DNA of 64,000 nt from positions 6,820,001 to 6,884,000 of the forward strand of contig NZ_CP184830.1 in the NCBI RefSeq assembly GCF_049275935.1. The letters run 5' to 3'. The position numbers were made by a program, and so were the translations under genes. The notes beneath the pieces are model-generated. The model was not told the origin of the DNA. It ran no database searches and was given only the letters and a program-made list of their open reading frames with translations. Position 1 is the stretch's first letter, and each line of letters opens with the position of its first letter. This DNA comes from Endozoicomonas_A sp049275935. Its GTDB lineage: Bacteria > Pseudomonadota > Gammaproteobacteria > Pseudomonadales > Endozoicomonadaceae. Positions 18,974-30,900 of the stretch are shown piece by piece.

Positions 18974-21900
18974 ATGACAAATGCTCACCTCAATGCGTTA
19001 GGCCTTGCTGTAGCCGTTGTAATCAGCTCTTCGATCATTGCTGCAGACGCAGTGGCTGGTCGCAGACTGCAGACAAAATCTGTCGATATTTCGGACAATG
19101 GACATGTGGAGTTTACCCAGAGTGAGGTCATGGTTGGACCCACTTTAGGTCATAACCGGCAGCCAATACCCAAATCCTTCACAACCACCTACCCTGATCA
19201 GACTCAGGCCAGAGCGGGCTATGTCATTCCCTCTGAAGGCTTCACGGACGTTTTTCCTGGTATTGATGGTGGCGTTTCCAGCGTTGATCTGTTTGCAACA
19301 GGTGAGAATAACGTTGCTCAGAAGTACACCAAAGTCCTGAAGGTCTCTGATGAGGAAGTCTTCAGGATCACCCATACTCTTGCAGAAAAGAAACTGGTCA
19401 TTGCAGTCAGAAAAGGAATGACCGATCAGGATTCAATTGCGGCGGTTCGTGCTCAACTGGGTGACAACCTGCAATTAGAACCCCTGACAAAAATCGCCAG
19501 TCCCGAACAACTGGCCGGAGTGCTCAGAGGTGCACATGAAAGAGCGGGAAACCTTGGCGAAGCTGATAACTATATTGACCTCGTCACTATTGAAGTAGGC
19601 GAAGTTGATGTGAGCGGGCGTTCCTTCATGCGCCTTATCGCCGGAGGCAATCAGCCTCCCAAACTGCAGCGTCTGGGCCAATCGCTCTTTGTCAATGATG
19701 AAGCGCTTTTAGCAGCTACCACCTCTGCTTATATCCAGGTCCATGTTCTGGGGAATGATTTACAACAGGATACTCTGGACGCTCTGTTGTCATACCAGAA
19801 ACCCGTAGGCTATGTCGTACATGCCGAGGATGAGACACAGGTTTATCCTGTGCCTGCTGGTTATCCAAAACTGGAAGTGACTGAGACTCCGGGAAAGATT
19901 ATTGTTTTCCGAGGTCAGAAACAAAACCCGACCGATGTCGCTTTTGTGGAAGGTCTCTATGACATCTGGGATAAATATGACTGCAATGCCCCCACTCCTC
20001 AAACAACAGTACGGGTTAAAAAAGACAAGGCCAAAAGCTACCAGTACGTTATTCGAAGCAGGCAGATGGCAATGCTGGAGGAGTTCGCTGAACGGTACAA
20101 TGCCGGACTTGACTCGGGTGAAGAATACGATGAGAAACTGGGGACGCTTGCATTCTTCGAATATCTTCAGCAGGCACTGACCAGTGCTACTTCAATTGGA
20201 GCAGATGAATTTGAATTAACAATGCCACACGTCGGATTCACCTCGCTGTACATCATGCCAACCTGGATGCATATTCAGTTCGCTAAACACTTCGGCTTCA
20301 AACCTGCGCTTAGAAATTTTCTGACCAGTCAGCATTTTGTTCAGGATACTCACGAAGTAATACCCGTTTTCAACAAAGCCAATAGCGATTATTTTTATAA
20401 TGAGCCGTCCAGCGATTCTTTTGACAAAGGCGATAGATTTGCCTCCAGGCTCATTGGCGATTTTGCCGGGGAGCTGCTTGAGATGGAAAGCAAGCTGGAA
20501 AAGCTGAAGACAATAGAGGCCAGGATCGCAACAGAGGATTCTTTCATCGGAGCCACAAAATCTGTTCTGACAGCGGCTCTGGGTATTGAACTGAATGAAG
20601 ATAACACACCAGAAGAACGCGTCGCCCTGGAGTCAACCTTACATTCCAGGCTCTTCAGACTTGCAGAGCTGGAGAAAGAGCTGGATGACATCAGAACACC
20701 AGGCCACCCCAAAGCCATGCCGGAGGTACTTGAGACACTGAGTGACGTGGAAAAAGCCCTTGAGATGAGTGATCTTGATGAAAACAACGATGTTTATATC
20801 CGTCGCCATGGGATTTCTGAAGACATGCATAGATTCATCAGTAACGCCAGACAGCGGTTAGAGGAATTTGCTCTGGACCTTCTGAAAGCCACAGCAGAAG
20901 TACTCAACATCAAAATCAGTGAAGAGGATGACAAAATAACAAGATTGACCAAGGTTCGTAGAATACTTGACGGCGATGACCTCTCCGATGACATCCTGGA
21001 TGAGATAGATAATACCCTCTGGACCTATCAAAGCGAAGCTATGGACGAGAAGGACCTCAAATTCATAAAGCTTGTCGCACATCTTCGCTACAAATTTGGA
21101 AAATCGGGCCCGGGTGAGCGAGCCATAGAACAACCGGAACTGCTGGAAGCAATAGAAGAAATACTCAACATCAGGTTCAATGAAGAGAATGACCAGGCAG
21201 CAAGACTTACCTGGATTCTTGCAGCAATTGATGACGATAATATACCGGAATCCATTCTGGATCAGATACATCAAACCCTCTGGAAAGAAGCCAGGACAAC
21301 TCTGGACGACAGGGGTCTCAAACTAAAGATGCTTCATGCGAGTCTTGCCTATAATGTTGAAGATTTGTACCTGGATGAACAAGCCAAAGAAAATCAGATA
21401 AATCTGCTCGACGCTATAGAGTTCGAGCTGGGTGTCTGTCCTCATGAAAACGTTGCCGCCAAAAAAAGAGGCCGGGCTTCCATTGCCAAACTGGCCAAAG
21501 ATCTGAATATAGTATTTGAAGAGAATGATAACCTGTCAGATCAGAAGGAGGTTCTAAGAACCGAAATTCAGACATCCATGGATAAGCTACACAATGTTTT
21601 TGATGAAGGTATCAAAAGAGCCATAAACAATGAAATGGCTCATCAACTCGATATTAAGGATTATGAAGAAGACGCCACTATAGACGACCAGAACAATCTG
21701 ATTGGAACAAAACTCCAACAGCTGGATAACGAAGTTTTCAATGCAGGCTGGCCTGACGTTGATGAGCGTATTGAAGCCATTGAAATTGAGCTTGACAAGC
21801 TAATGGCTCGTCTGGGCCCTGAACCCCGATACGTCCTTGATCGTAATCTTGCCTATGCCAGAAAGATATTAAAAGAAGCTGAAAGAATGCTGGCAGGTGT

Positions 21901-24805
21901 TCGCAGCAAACTGAGCGTTCTTTGCCGAAAAAAAATGGTAATTCTGGCTCATCCTGACGTCGGTACTGCTAGCGTGGATGAAGACGCAAAGCTTCTCATT
22001 CAGGCAATAAAAGAAATTCAGCTTGAATTAGGCCTGCCTGCAGATAGCGAGCAAACCATTCGAGAGCAAATAGACGACATTAAACGCATTCTGCGACGAG
22101 ACAGTGCAAATAGACGAAAAGAAATCTTTGATAAACTGCATGCTGTCGTAAAAGCTCATAACATTCGGATTAAAAGTGACCTCGGTTTACTGGAAGAAGA
22201 TGATTACTATATTGCTATTTCAGCCTATGCGGATACCCATGCCCTGGACAAAACCAATGAAGTTGAGGATGAACTGTCTGTAACCAGAAAAAAATACACT
22301 CAGATCACGGAATTCCTGCATGAGCACGACAGGAGAAGTATGGAATTCACCAATGCCCGGCTTGAACAGACGAATGCACAAGAGGATCTGGACCGAAAAA
22401 GACAAGAGATGATCAATGTTGGAGGCAGCGATCTGCCGGATTTAGTCCTTGAGCAGAAAAGTCAGGCTGTCTCAAAAGCAGAAAACGCTCTGAGGGATTA
22501 TCATAGAGCGGCTCTTGACGCCGCTGAAGAAGCCGCAGGTCTCAAACCAGAGGCATCTGACAGCTATAAAGACCGGGTTAATGCCCTGAGAAAAAAACAG
22601 CTAAAACTGGGTGGTGATGATGGTAATGGCGGCAAGATCTGGCAACTGATTCAACAGGCCCGTCTGGAAGCTGAGATGGATGTCAGGGAAGCAGACATTA
22701 AGAAAATAAAGCAAGTCCTGAAGGCTGCAAGGGAAGCTGTCGAAAATGACGGTGGTCCATTCCAGTACACGCCGGAACAGGCAAAAGTTCGGGCCACTAT
22801 GGATGCTTTCACAGAACAGCACTCTCTCAAACAACAGGCACTGGATGCTGCCCTGGGTCTGGCACAATTAGCATCAGAAAGCGGTAAGACAGTGCACTGG
22901 ATTACGACTTTCGATTTTGACGATGAATTGGCCCCCATTTATTTGCGGGCGATGGTTGGAGACAACCTGACTTTTAATCAGGCCAGTCGGATTGTGGAAA
23001 TCTTCACAAGGCTGAAGACGAGCTTCCCGGAACCCGTTCTCAAGGCTTCAGAAGATCAGCCTCTGAATGTCCTGGAAGAAGTCTACAGACTTGTGTCCAG
23101 GGCCAGAAATGAGATGGGAAGTGGGGCTCAACAATACGACGACGAAATTCATGGCATGGGCAAAAGAGCCATTCACTTTATCGAACATGAACCGGGTAGC
23201 CTGAAAAGCTTCCCGGAATACTTCGCTGCCCGTTCTGCCAGTGGTAACAAAATCACGGCTTTGCTTCGTGAAGGTCTGATCAGCAAGGACGAACTCGAGA
23301 ACTACATAAAGGCCGTCAGAGGGGTCGACGATTACCATACAGTGGATGAATTTGAGCACTTACTTGGCTACAAACAGGGTATCAAGGTGCCTGAGTTCAG
23401 GAAGGTTGTCCAGTTACTGTCCGACAAGGGTGCTGAGGAATTCATACAATGTGCCTTTAATTCTGTAACCGTGACTGCCACCGGCCCGGCAGGTATGAAA
23501 GAGTCTGTTGCCGGCATGAAAGAGTATGCAGTTGCTATCATCGCCAACTATGTTCTTGACGATATTGCCTTTGAAAATGGCCGCAGGACAGCAGCGTTTC
23601 TGGCCAATATTCAAGATACCCTGACGCCTTATGCCGCTGCTGCTGGCCTGCACGAATCAGACCTGATCAAGGCTATCCATAACACATTAATACAGGCCCA
23701 TACCGCAGCGGTTGAGCATCAGTTAAGTGATTACTGGTTCAAACCTTCAGCCTTTCTGGTACAGGCTGTGACCTGGTACTACTCCAGCTACAAACCTCTC
23801 CTGGTGACTCACACCCTCTCGCAGGCTGCCAGACTGTCCCTCTCAAACATGTCATTCCTCTATCTGCTGGACCTGACCAACAGGGGTGATTATCTGCACA
23901 GAATGCTCACACCTTTCCAGCACTGGCTGGAACGCTATAGTGTTGATCTTGACCGAACCGGACAATATGCCTACCACAGTGGCATTGAACGAATCTCCGA
24001 AGTGGGCGGACTGACCATGCCACTGGGTAAAGCCGCTTCCTCAGGCATTCTGTTGAAAACCGGCTCTATGCTGTTTGCCAGACAGCACTATGCCAATCCC
24101 CACAGGTATCGCAGTATTTCCCGTCTGGCGCCCGAAATAATGAAATCCATGGGTTCCGGACAAGGGGTTCAGGTACCACTGCTGAACCGGGTGACACCAC
24201 AAAAAGTGAAAACCCTGGCTTCTGTTACAGCCGGTTTCGTACTGGGCCCTATTGCCACTGCCGGTGTATACGCCCACAGCCTTATATCCGGGTTTACCTA
24301 TGCTCAGACGTTCGGATTTGCCCTGGCGTCGAGCCTCACTTTTGACTTCTTTATGAACGACAACAAGATGCTCACTCAATGGCTGGGTGGACCTCTGGGC
24401 CGAAGCCTTGACAGGATTAATCGCTGGATAGCCGTGGGTGAAACCCGGGATGCATATGTGCAACGTACGGCTATTGCTTCGCCTCAAGGCTTCAGTGAAA
24501 CCGATGCAGCCTATGCAAACCGGGTTAAAGCAAGTGACAGGATGCATGGCTGGACCCGACACGAAAATTACCTGCAGTTCCGTGAACGCCGCGATCGCAC
24601 CATGAAACTGTTTGAGAATGGCTGGGAGAAATACTTCAGGGAAAATGTGCCTAAATGGTCCTTCTCCCATGCAGAAAGCATTCCTTACTTCTACACTCTT
24701 GGAGCCTTCTACGAATGGCAAAAGGGCGATGATCAGAAAGTTCACGGTCATGATAAGAGAAATGCCCCTCAAGCAAACTTTCTACCTGCGGCCCCAGCAA
24801 ACTAA
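18974..24805 (+). CDS. Giant exported repeat protein, array copy 4
   Basis: An in-frame ATG at 18827 would overlap the end of copy 3 and translate the leader. The ATG at 18974 begins the family signal peptide (MTNAHLNALG, ending DAVA before GRRLQ), so I take that start and 1943 residues. The linker is class C. No WDDT unit is present; the helical region begins directly with an LGIELNEDNTPEE unit. A unit of about 87 residues beginning LLxAxxxxLNI is present twice in a row (from 20879 and 21140). LMARLGPEPRYVLDRN lies near 939, the C block starts near 1260 and hydrophobic segments lie at about 1749-1794. The C-terminus runs about 30 residues past AFYE into a hydrophilic tail ending LPAAPAN. The weak ribosome site suggests low expression. 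Function unknown. Confidence 0.94.
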   Translation: MTNAHLNALGLAVAVVISSSIIAADAVAGRRLQTKSVDISDNGHVEFTQSEVMVGPTLGHNRQPIPKSFTTTYPDQTQARAGYVIPSEGFTDVFPGIDGGVSSVDLFATGENNVAQKYTKVLKVSDEEVFRITHTLAEKKLVIAVRKGMTDQDSIAAVRAQLGDNLQLEPLTKIASPEQLAGVLRGAHERAGNLGEADNYIDLVTIEVGEVDVSGRSFMRLIAGGNQPPKLQRLGQSLFVNDEALLAATTSAYIQVHVLGNDLQQDTLDALLSYQKPVGYVVHAEDETQVYPVPAGYPKLEVTETPGKIIVFRGQKQNPTDVAFVEGLYDIWDKYDCNAPTPQTTVRVKKDKAKSYQYVIRSRQMAMLEEFAERYNAGLDSGEEYDEKLGTLAFFEYLQQALTSATSIGADEFELTMPHVGFTSLYIMPTWMHIQFAKHFGFKPALRNFLTSQHFVQDTHEVIPVFNKANSDYFYNEPSSDSFDKGDRFASRLIGDFAGELLEMESKLEKLKTIEARIATEDSFIGATKSVLTAALGIELNEDNTPEERVALESTLHSRLFRLAELEKELDDIRTPGHPKAMPEVLETLSDVEKALEMSDLDENNDVYIRRHGISEDMHRFISNARQRLEEFALDLLKATAEVLNIKISEEDDKITRLTKVRRILDGDDLSDDILDEIDNTLWTYQSEAMDEKDLKFIKLVAHLRYKFGKSGPGERAIEQPELLEAIEEILNIRFNEENDQAARLTWILAAIDDDNIPESILDQIHQTLWKEARTTLDDRGLKLKMLHASLAYNVEDLYLDEQAKENQINLLDAIEFELGVCPHENVAAKKRGRASIAKLAKDLNIVFEENDNLSDQKEVLRTEIQTSMDKLHNVFDEGIKRAINNEMAHQLDIKDYEEDATIDDQNNLIGTKLQQLDNEVFNAGWPDVDERIEAIEIELDKLMARLGPEPRYVLDRNLAYARKILKEAERMLAGVRSKLSVLCRKKMVILAHPDVGTASVDEDAKLLIQAIKEIQLELGLPADSEQTIREQIDDIKRILRRDSANRRKEIFDKLHAVVKAHNIRIKSDLGLLEEDDYYIAISAYADTHALDKTNEVEDELSVTRKKYTQITEFLHEHDRRSMEFTNARLEQTNAQEDLDRKRQEMINVGGSDLPDLVLEQKSQAVSKAENALRDYHRAALDAAEEAAGLKPEASDSYKDRVNALRKKQLKLGGDDGNGGKIWQLIQQARLEAEMDVREADIKKIKQVLKAAREAVENDGGPFQYTPEQAKVRATMDAFTEQHSLKQQALDAALGLAQLASESGKTVHWITTFDFDDELAPIYLRAMVGDNLTFNQASRIVEIFTRLKTSFPEPVLKASEDQPLNVLEEVYRLVSRARNEMGSGAQQYDDEIHGMGKRAIHFIEHEPGSLKSFPEYFAARSASGNKITALLREGLISKDELENYIKAVRGVDDYHTVDEFEHLLGYKQGIKVPEFRKVVQLLSDKGAEEFIQCAFNSVTVTATGPAGMKESVAGMKEYAVAIIANYVLDDIAFENGRRTAAFLANIQDTLTPYAAAAGLHESDLIKAIHNTLIQAHTAAVEHQLSDYWFKPSAFLVQAVTWYYSSYKPLLVTHTLSQAARLSLSNMSFLYLLDLTNRGDYLHRMLTPFQHWLERYSVDLDRTGQYAYHSGIERISEVGGLTMPLGKAASSGILLKTGSMLFARQHYANPHRYRSISRLAPEIMKSMGSGQGVQVPLLNRVTPQKVKTLASVTAGFVLGPIATAGVYAHSLISGFTYAQTFGFALASSLTFDFFMNDNKMLTQWLGGPLGRSLDRINRWIAVGETRDAYVQRTAIASPQGFSETDAAYANRVKASDRMHGWTRHENYLQFRERRDRTMKLFENGWEKYFRENVPKWSFSHAESIPYFYTLGAFYEWQKGDDQKVHGHDKRNAPQANFLPAAPAN
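20879..21403 (+). repeat. Tandem in-frame repeat of about 87-88 codons in copy 4
   Basis: Two adjacent copies begin at 20879 (LLKATAEVLNI) and 21140 (LLEAIEEILNI); a third partial start is at 21404 (LLDAIEFELGV). Each full copy carries an acidic loop, then a DIL/SILDxI segment and a second helical half. The spacing is 261 then 264 bases. The copies are well diverged, so the duplication is not recent. Confidence 0.75.
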
Positions 24806-24835
24806 CTTAACCAAAAGCTGCATCCTCGCCTGTCG

Positions 24836-24903
24836 TTGCAATCACCTTTCACGGTAATAACGGTAACAACGGTAATAAAAGTACTCGACTTTGAGGTAGC
24901 AGA
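24836..24903 (+). promoter_or_regulatory. Leader of copy 5 with a triplicated 9-base element
   Basis: This is the family leader TTGCAATCACCTTTCAC, ACGGTAATAA, followed by GAGGT and a six-base spacer to the ATG at 24904. The segment GGTAATAAC, GGTAACAAC, GGTAATAAA (24853-24879) is a 9-base unit present three times where other leaders have it once, moving any upstream promoter element 18 bases further away. The preceding 30 bases after copy 4 hold nothing recognisable. Confidence 0.55.
24853..24879 (+). repeat. Three tandem 9-mers in the copy 5 leader
   Basis: The units are GGTAATAAC, GGTAACAAC and GGTAATAAA. The two flanking units differ only at the last base, which fits slippage or unequal exchange within the leader. 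Confidence 0.8.
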
Positions 24904-27900
24904 ATGACAAAGGCCCGCCCCGATGCATTAAGCCTTGCAATGGCCGTTACAATCAGCTCCTCCATCATTGCTACACAGACGCTGGCCGATCGCAGGCTGC
25001 AAATAAAGTCTGTCGATATTCAGGTCAATGAACAGGTGGAGTTTACCCAAAGTGAAGTCATGGTTCAGCCAACCTTAGGTCATGATCAGCAGCCTATCCC
25101 GAAATCCTTTACCACTAGCTACCCTGATCAAACTGAAATCAGAGCAGGTTATGAGGTTCCTTCTGAAGGCTTCACAGACGTTCTCTCTGGCATCGGGGCT
25201 GGCGTTGCCAGTGTTGATCTGTTTGAAACCGACGACAATGACGTTGCTCAGAAGTACACTAAAGTTCTCAAGGTCGGCGATGAGGGTGTCTTCAGGTTCA
25301 CTCATAACCTTGCAGAGGAGGAACTGGTCATTGAAGTCAGAAAAGGAATGACCGATCAGAATTCAATTGCGGCTGTTCGTGCTCAATCAGGTGACATTCA
25401 ACCATTAGAACCCTTAACAAAAATCGCCAATCGCGAACAACTGACCGGAGTGCTCAAAGGTGCCAGCGAAAGAGCAGGAAGTCTTGGCGAAGCTGATCAC
25501 TATGTTGCCCTTGCCACTATTAAAGTAGACAAAGTTGCAGTGAACGGGCGCAGCTTTATGCGTCATATCGTTTCGGGCGATCGGCCCCCTGAAATGCAGC
25601 GTCTGGGTCAATCGCTCTTTATTAACGATGAGGCGCTTCTGGCAGCCGCCACCTCTGCTTACGCCCAGGTTCATGTTCTGGGGGAAGATATACAACAGGA
25701 AGCGCTCGACAAACTCTTGTCGTACCATAAACCCGTCGGCTATGTTGTACACGTCGAGGATCACACACAGGCTTATCCTGCGCCTGCTGGTTATCCAAAG
25801 CTGGAAGTGGATCAGGCTTCGGAAGAGGTAGTTGTTTTCCGTGGTCAGAAACAGAATCCAACCGATATCGCTTTTGTGGAAAGCCAGCATATCCCCTGGG
25901 AACAGCATCAGTTTCTGGAGCTCACTGCCGAGGTTAAAAAAGCCAGCATCAGAAGCTACAGGCACGTCATCAGAAGCAGTCAAATGGCCCTGTTGGAAGA
26001 GTTTGCTGCTGATTTGGCTGCACAGCACGATGTCAAACTTAACGAAGATAAACTGGCTAAGCTTGCCTACTATGAAGCCTTTCAGCAGGCTTTAACCGCT
26101 GCTACTCCGGATGGAACCGATGAATTTGAGTTCACAACAGGATACATCAGAATCACTACATCGCTCATCACGCCAATCTGGATGCAGTTGCAACTCATAA
26201 AAAACTTCAGCTTCAAACCCGTACTTAAAAATCTTCTGACTAACTATAATTTTTTTCAGAATTTGCACAACTTTATATCCTTCGCCAACAGAATGATGAA
26301 TCTCTTTACTGATGCCGAAGAAACAAGGTTTTCTTCCTTTTCCTCTAAAGTCCTGGCCGACATTAGCGAACAGATGCTTGAGATAGTAAGTACGCAGGAA
26401 GAGCTGAAGGCAAGTAAGACCGAACTCATCCTGAGGGCCAAAAAATTAGAAGACAGGCTGACGGCAATGATCATTGCCAGCGATGAGGAAAAACAGAAAC
26501 TGAAGCGAACCGAACAGACACTTGAGCATGAGTCTGAACGGCTTCGTCAAGATTTCCTGACGACGAAAAACATGATAGATCAGCTTCGGCAGGAGCTCAA
26601 ACGAATCCCTGAACTGCAAAAACAGGTCAGAGATGCCCTGGCAGAAGTCGCAAAAGTTCGCAGCGCCCATGCGGCAGCAAAGCTTGGTATTGATGGCTGG
26701 GATGATACTCTGGCACCAGAAGAACAAGCCGGACTTCTGGAAAACAAAATTCATGAAACCGGCCAATCAACCTATTATGTTGCATCAGGACAGCCCTGGG
26801 AACAGGATATGAAAGCAACACTGGCAGTGATTGAAGGCCAGCTCGGCATTGTTCCGGACAATGAAAACAATCTGGGTGGCCGCTCTCAGTCCATTCTGGA
26901 TCATCTGCAGCAACAGGCAGATCAGTCCAGTGAGGTATTCCTGAATCAACTGGCTTTCGTTGAAGGTCAACTCGGTTTGGTTACGAATAGCAATGATGAC
27001 CCCGAAGCCCGTCAAAAGATCATTCTGGAGCAACTTTTTCTGCAATTGCATCAGGACAGTCAACAACAACCTCGGCGTCAATATCAACAAAACCTGAAAG
27101 CACAGAAAAACCACTTACAGAAACTGCAGCAGATGATCAATCTGATTACAACGATGAACAAAAGCGTTCGTGATGCCGAAGCAGAAAAAAGAGCAGATAT
27201 CAACACTCAAGTGGCAGCAGAGCTTGGTATTGATAACTGGGACGATACCCAGCCCCTGGATAAACAAGCCAGCGCCATCAGAGAGAAAATTCTTGAAATC
27301 AAGAGATCGGTTGCTGCAACAGATGGCGCAACAGATGCCGCAGCAGTGCAGCCATGGGAAGAAGCGGTAAAAGCCAGACTGGCGCCCATGGAAAGCAAGC
27401 TCGGTATTACACTGAACAATGAAAACGATTTGTATGCTTACTATCAGTCCATGCAACAGCAGCTGCAACAAAAGGCAGAACTGAACAATGTGGTAATCCA
27501 GAGTGTACTGACCAGCATTGAAAGTCAGCTCGGTCTGCCCCAGGACAATGGCAAGGATCTGGAAGACCGTCACCAGACCATTCAGCAACAGCTTAATCAA
27601 CGCCAGGCCCTGATCGCTCAACAACTTATTCAACAACAGAACACCAGAACAGATGCTGAAAGAGACGCTGAAAAGCAAATCCGCTATTCAAACATTGCCG
27701 CATATTTAAACATTCAGGATTTTGATAGCAATGCAGATCCTGACGTTCTCCAAGAACAACTGATTCAAAATCTTGAGGCAATCAACGCTCAACAAGACAG
27801 TCTGCGTCAGCAACTTAAGGCAATGAGTCATAAGCTCAATAGGGAGGATTCTTACACCAAAGCCAGAAAAGACACTCTGCCAGTGGTTCTCGGTATTGAT

Positions 27901-30900
27901 CCGTCCGAAGACACCCGTCTGCAAGACCGCACCAGTCTGGAATCAAAGGTAAATGACAGGCTCTTTGAGCTTTCAAAGCTGAAAATTGAACTGGAAGACA
28001 TCAAAACACCAGGCCATCCCAAACTCATGCCTGAGGTATTGGCGACACTTCGTGACACATTAAGGGCCCTCCAGGGACACATTTACTTCGACCAAATGGA
28101 CAGTGTGTATGTCCTTCGTCAGTATATTTCTGAACATATTCGGTTTTACATCAGAGAGGCCAGACGGCAGTCGGAGGAAGAGGTCCGGGTCAGACTGGAC
28201 CATGTGGAAAGATTACTCAACATCAAAATTAATGAAGCTGATTACAAAACAGTAAGACTGGAAAGGATTCTAACAAGGCTTGATGCCGATGATATCTCCA
28301 ATTACGAGCTGGACGAGATGCGCAAGGTGCTCTGGTGGGATAACAGGCCAGACTGGGAAGATCTGGAGGGAAACCCTTTGGAGGTGGATATCAAACGCAC
28401 GACGATTCGTGATCGTCTTAATCATATCGTCGAAGCATCGGATCAGCGAGCCAGAAAACAACAGGAAAGTCACCTTATCGTTCTGGAGAACAAGCTAAAT
28501 ATCCACCCCCGTGAAAACCCTGCTGCTAAAGAGAGAGGCAAAAGTTTCACAGCAAAACTCCAACAGCTGGATGAAGAAGTTTTCAAAGCGGGTCAGCCTG
28601 ACGTTAATGCGCGTATCGCAGCCATTGATAATGAGCTTGACAGGCAACTCGCTCGCCTGGGACCCAAACCACGATACCTGCTTGACCGTGATGCGGCCAG
28701 AGCCAGGTGGTTATTAGCAGAAGCTGAAAGTGAGCTGGATGTTTTTCATCGCAGACTGAATAGGCTTCGTAGCAATCAAGACTGCGCAAATGCCCATGGT
28801 CGGAGCGAATCCCATGAAGTCGAGGATGAACTCATTTTAACCGGGGAAAAGTCCTCTCAAGTCACGGGCAGGAATGAGGGTACTGTCGGCAAGGTCCGGC
28901 ATCCGGTTCAGGAACAGGCCTATCTGGAAGATGAAATTGAAATCAGAAACGCAGACATTGAGCGATTGAAGGAGGTCCTTGAGACTGCAGAACAGGCCAT
29001 CGAAAATGACGGAGGTCCCTTCCAGTATTCGCCGGGACAGGTAAAAGTTCGGACCGCTATAAACGCTTTCGCAGAGCAGCACTCTCTCAAAAAGCAAGCT
29101 CTGGAAACGACAATGGGTCTGGCACAGTTAGCACTGGAAAGCGATAAGAAAATACCACACCTTTCGACTTTCGATTTTGACGATGAATTTGCACCGATTC
29201 ACTTGCAGGCACTGGTCGGAGACAAACTGACGTTTAAACAGGCCGGTGGGATTGTGGAAGTTTTCAAGAGCCTGAAGAAGGCCTTCCCGGAATCCTCTTT
29301 CCAGTCTGCTGGAGATCTGCCCGGGAATGACCTGAAAGAAGTCTACAGGCTTGTTCGCCGGGCCAGGCACGAAATGAAAAAAGGGGCTCTGGAATACGAC
29401 GACGAAATTCGCAGCATGGGCAAAGCAGCCGTTCACTTCATTAAGCATCAATCAGGGTACCTGAAAAGCTTCCCGGAATACTTCGCTACCCATTCTGCCA
29501 GCGGTAACAAGATCATAAGTCTGCTGCGTGAAGGTCTGATCAGCAAGGTTGAACTTGAGAACTATATAAAAGCCGTCAGAAATGTCGACGGTTATCAGAC
29601 AGTGGCTGAGTTTGAACACTTCCTTGGCTACCAACACGGCGTCAGGGTGCCTGAGTTCAGGAAGGTTGTCCAGATGCTGTCCGATCGGGGTGCTGATGAA
29701 TTCATGCAAAGTGCCTTTACTCCTGTGCCCTCTACCGCCTCAGGCCCGGCAGGTATGAAAGAGTCTGTTTCCGGCATGAAAGAGTATGCAGCTGCAGTCA
29801 TCGCCAACTACGTTCTTGACGATATTGCCTTTGACAATGGCCGCAGGATGGCAGCCCTCCTGGCCAATGTTCAGGATACCCTGACACCTTATGCCCATGC
29901 TGCCGGAATATCTGAGTCAGTCCTGATCGAAACTGTACATGGCACATTAATTCAGGCCCATGCCGCAGCGGTTGAACGACAGCTACTGGATTACTGGATC
30001 AAGCCTTCAGCCTTTCTGGTACAGGCTGTCACCTGGTACTTCTGCAGCTACAAACCCCTGCTGGCGGCCCATACCGCCGGGCAGGCCACCGCGCTGTCCC
30101 TCTCGAACATGTCGTTCCTCTATCTTCTCGATCTGACCAACAGGGGTGATTACCTGCACCGGATGCTGACACCTTTCCAGCACTGGCTGGAAGGCTACGG
30201 TGTTGATCCTGATCGAACTGGCCAATATGCCTATCACAGCGGCATTGAACAAATCTCTGAACTGGGTGGGCTCGCCATGCCATTGGGCAAGGCCGCGTCT
30301 TCAGTCATTCTGCTGAGAACCGGCTCTATGCTGTTTGCCAGACAGTACAACGCCAACCCGCAGATGTATCGCAGTATTTCCCGTCTGGTGCCGGAAATAG
30401 TGCAATCCATGAGTTCCGGACAGGGAGTTCAGATACCACTGCTGCACAAGCTGACACCACAAAAAGTGAAAACCCTGGCCTCTGCCACAGCCGGTCTCGT
30501 ATTGGGTCCGGTAGCCACTGCCGGAACATACGCCCATGGTCTTTTATCAGGATTCACCTATGCCCAAACCTTCGGATTCGCGCTGGCGTCGAGCCTGACT
30601 TTCGACTTCTTTATGAACGACAACAAGATGCTCACTCAATGGCTGGGTGGGCCACTGGGCCGCAGTCTTGACAGGATTAATCGCTGGACAGGCGTGGGGG
30701 AAACGACAGATGAATATGTGAAACGTACAACTATTGCCAGGCCCCAACGCTTCGATGAAAACGATGAAGCCTACGCAAACCTTGTTACAACAAATAACAC
30801 CCTGTATGGCTGGACGCGGCACGAAAATTACCTGCATTTTCGCGAACGCCGCGATCGCACCATGAAACTGTTTGAGAATGGCTGGGAGAAATACTTTAGG

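Noticed and set aside
24041..24772. Long minus-strand open frames opposite the C-terminal ends of several copies (also 45908-46663 and 58473-59273)
   Set aside because: They recur only because the sense strand is conserved, show no independent ribosome site or signal, and their sequence is a mirror of the sense codons.
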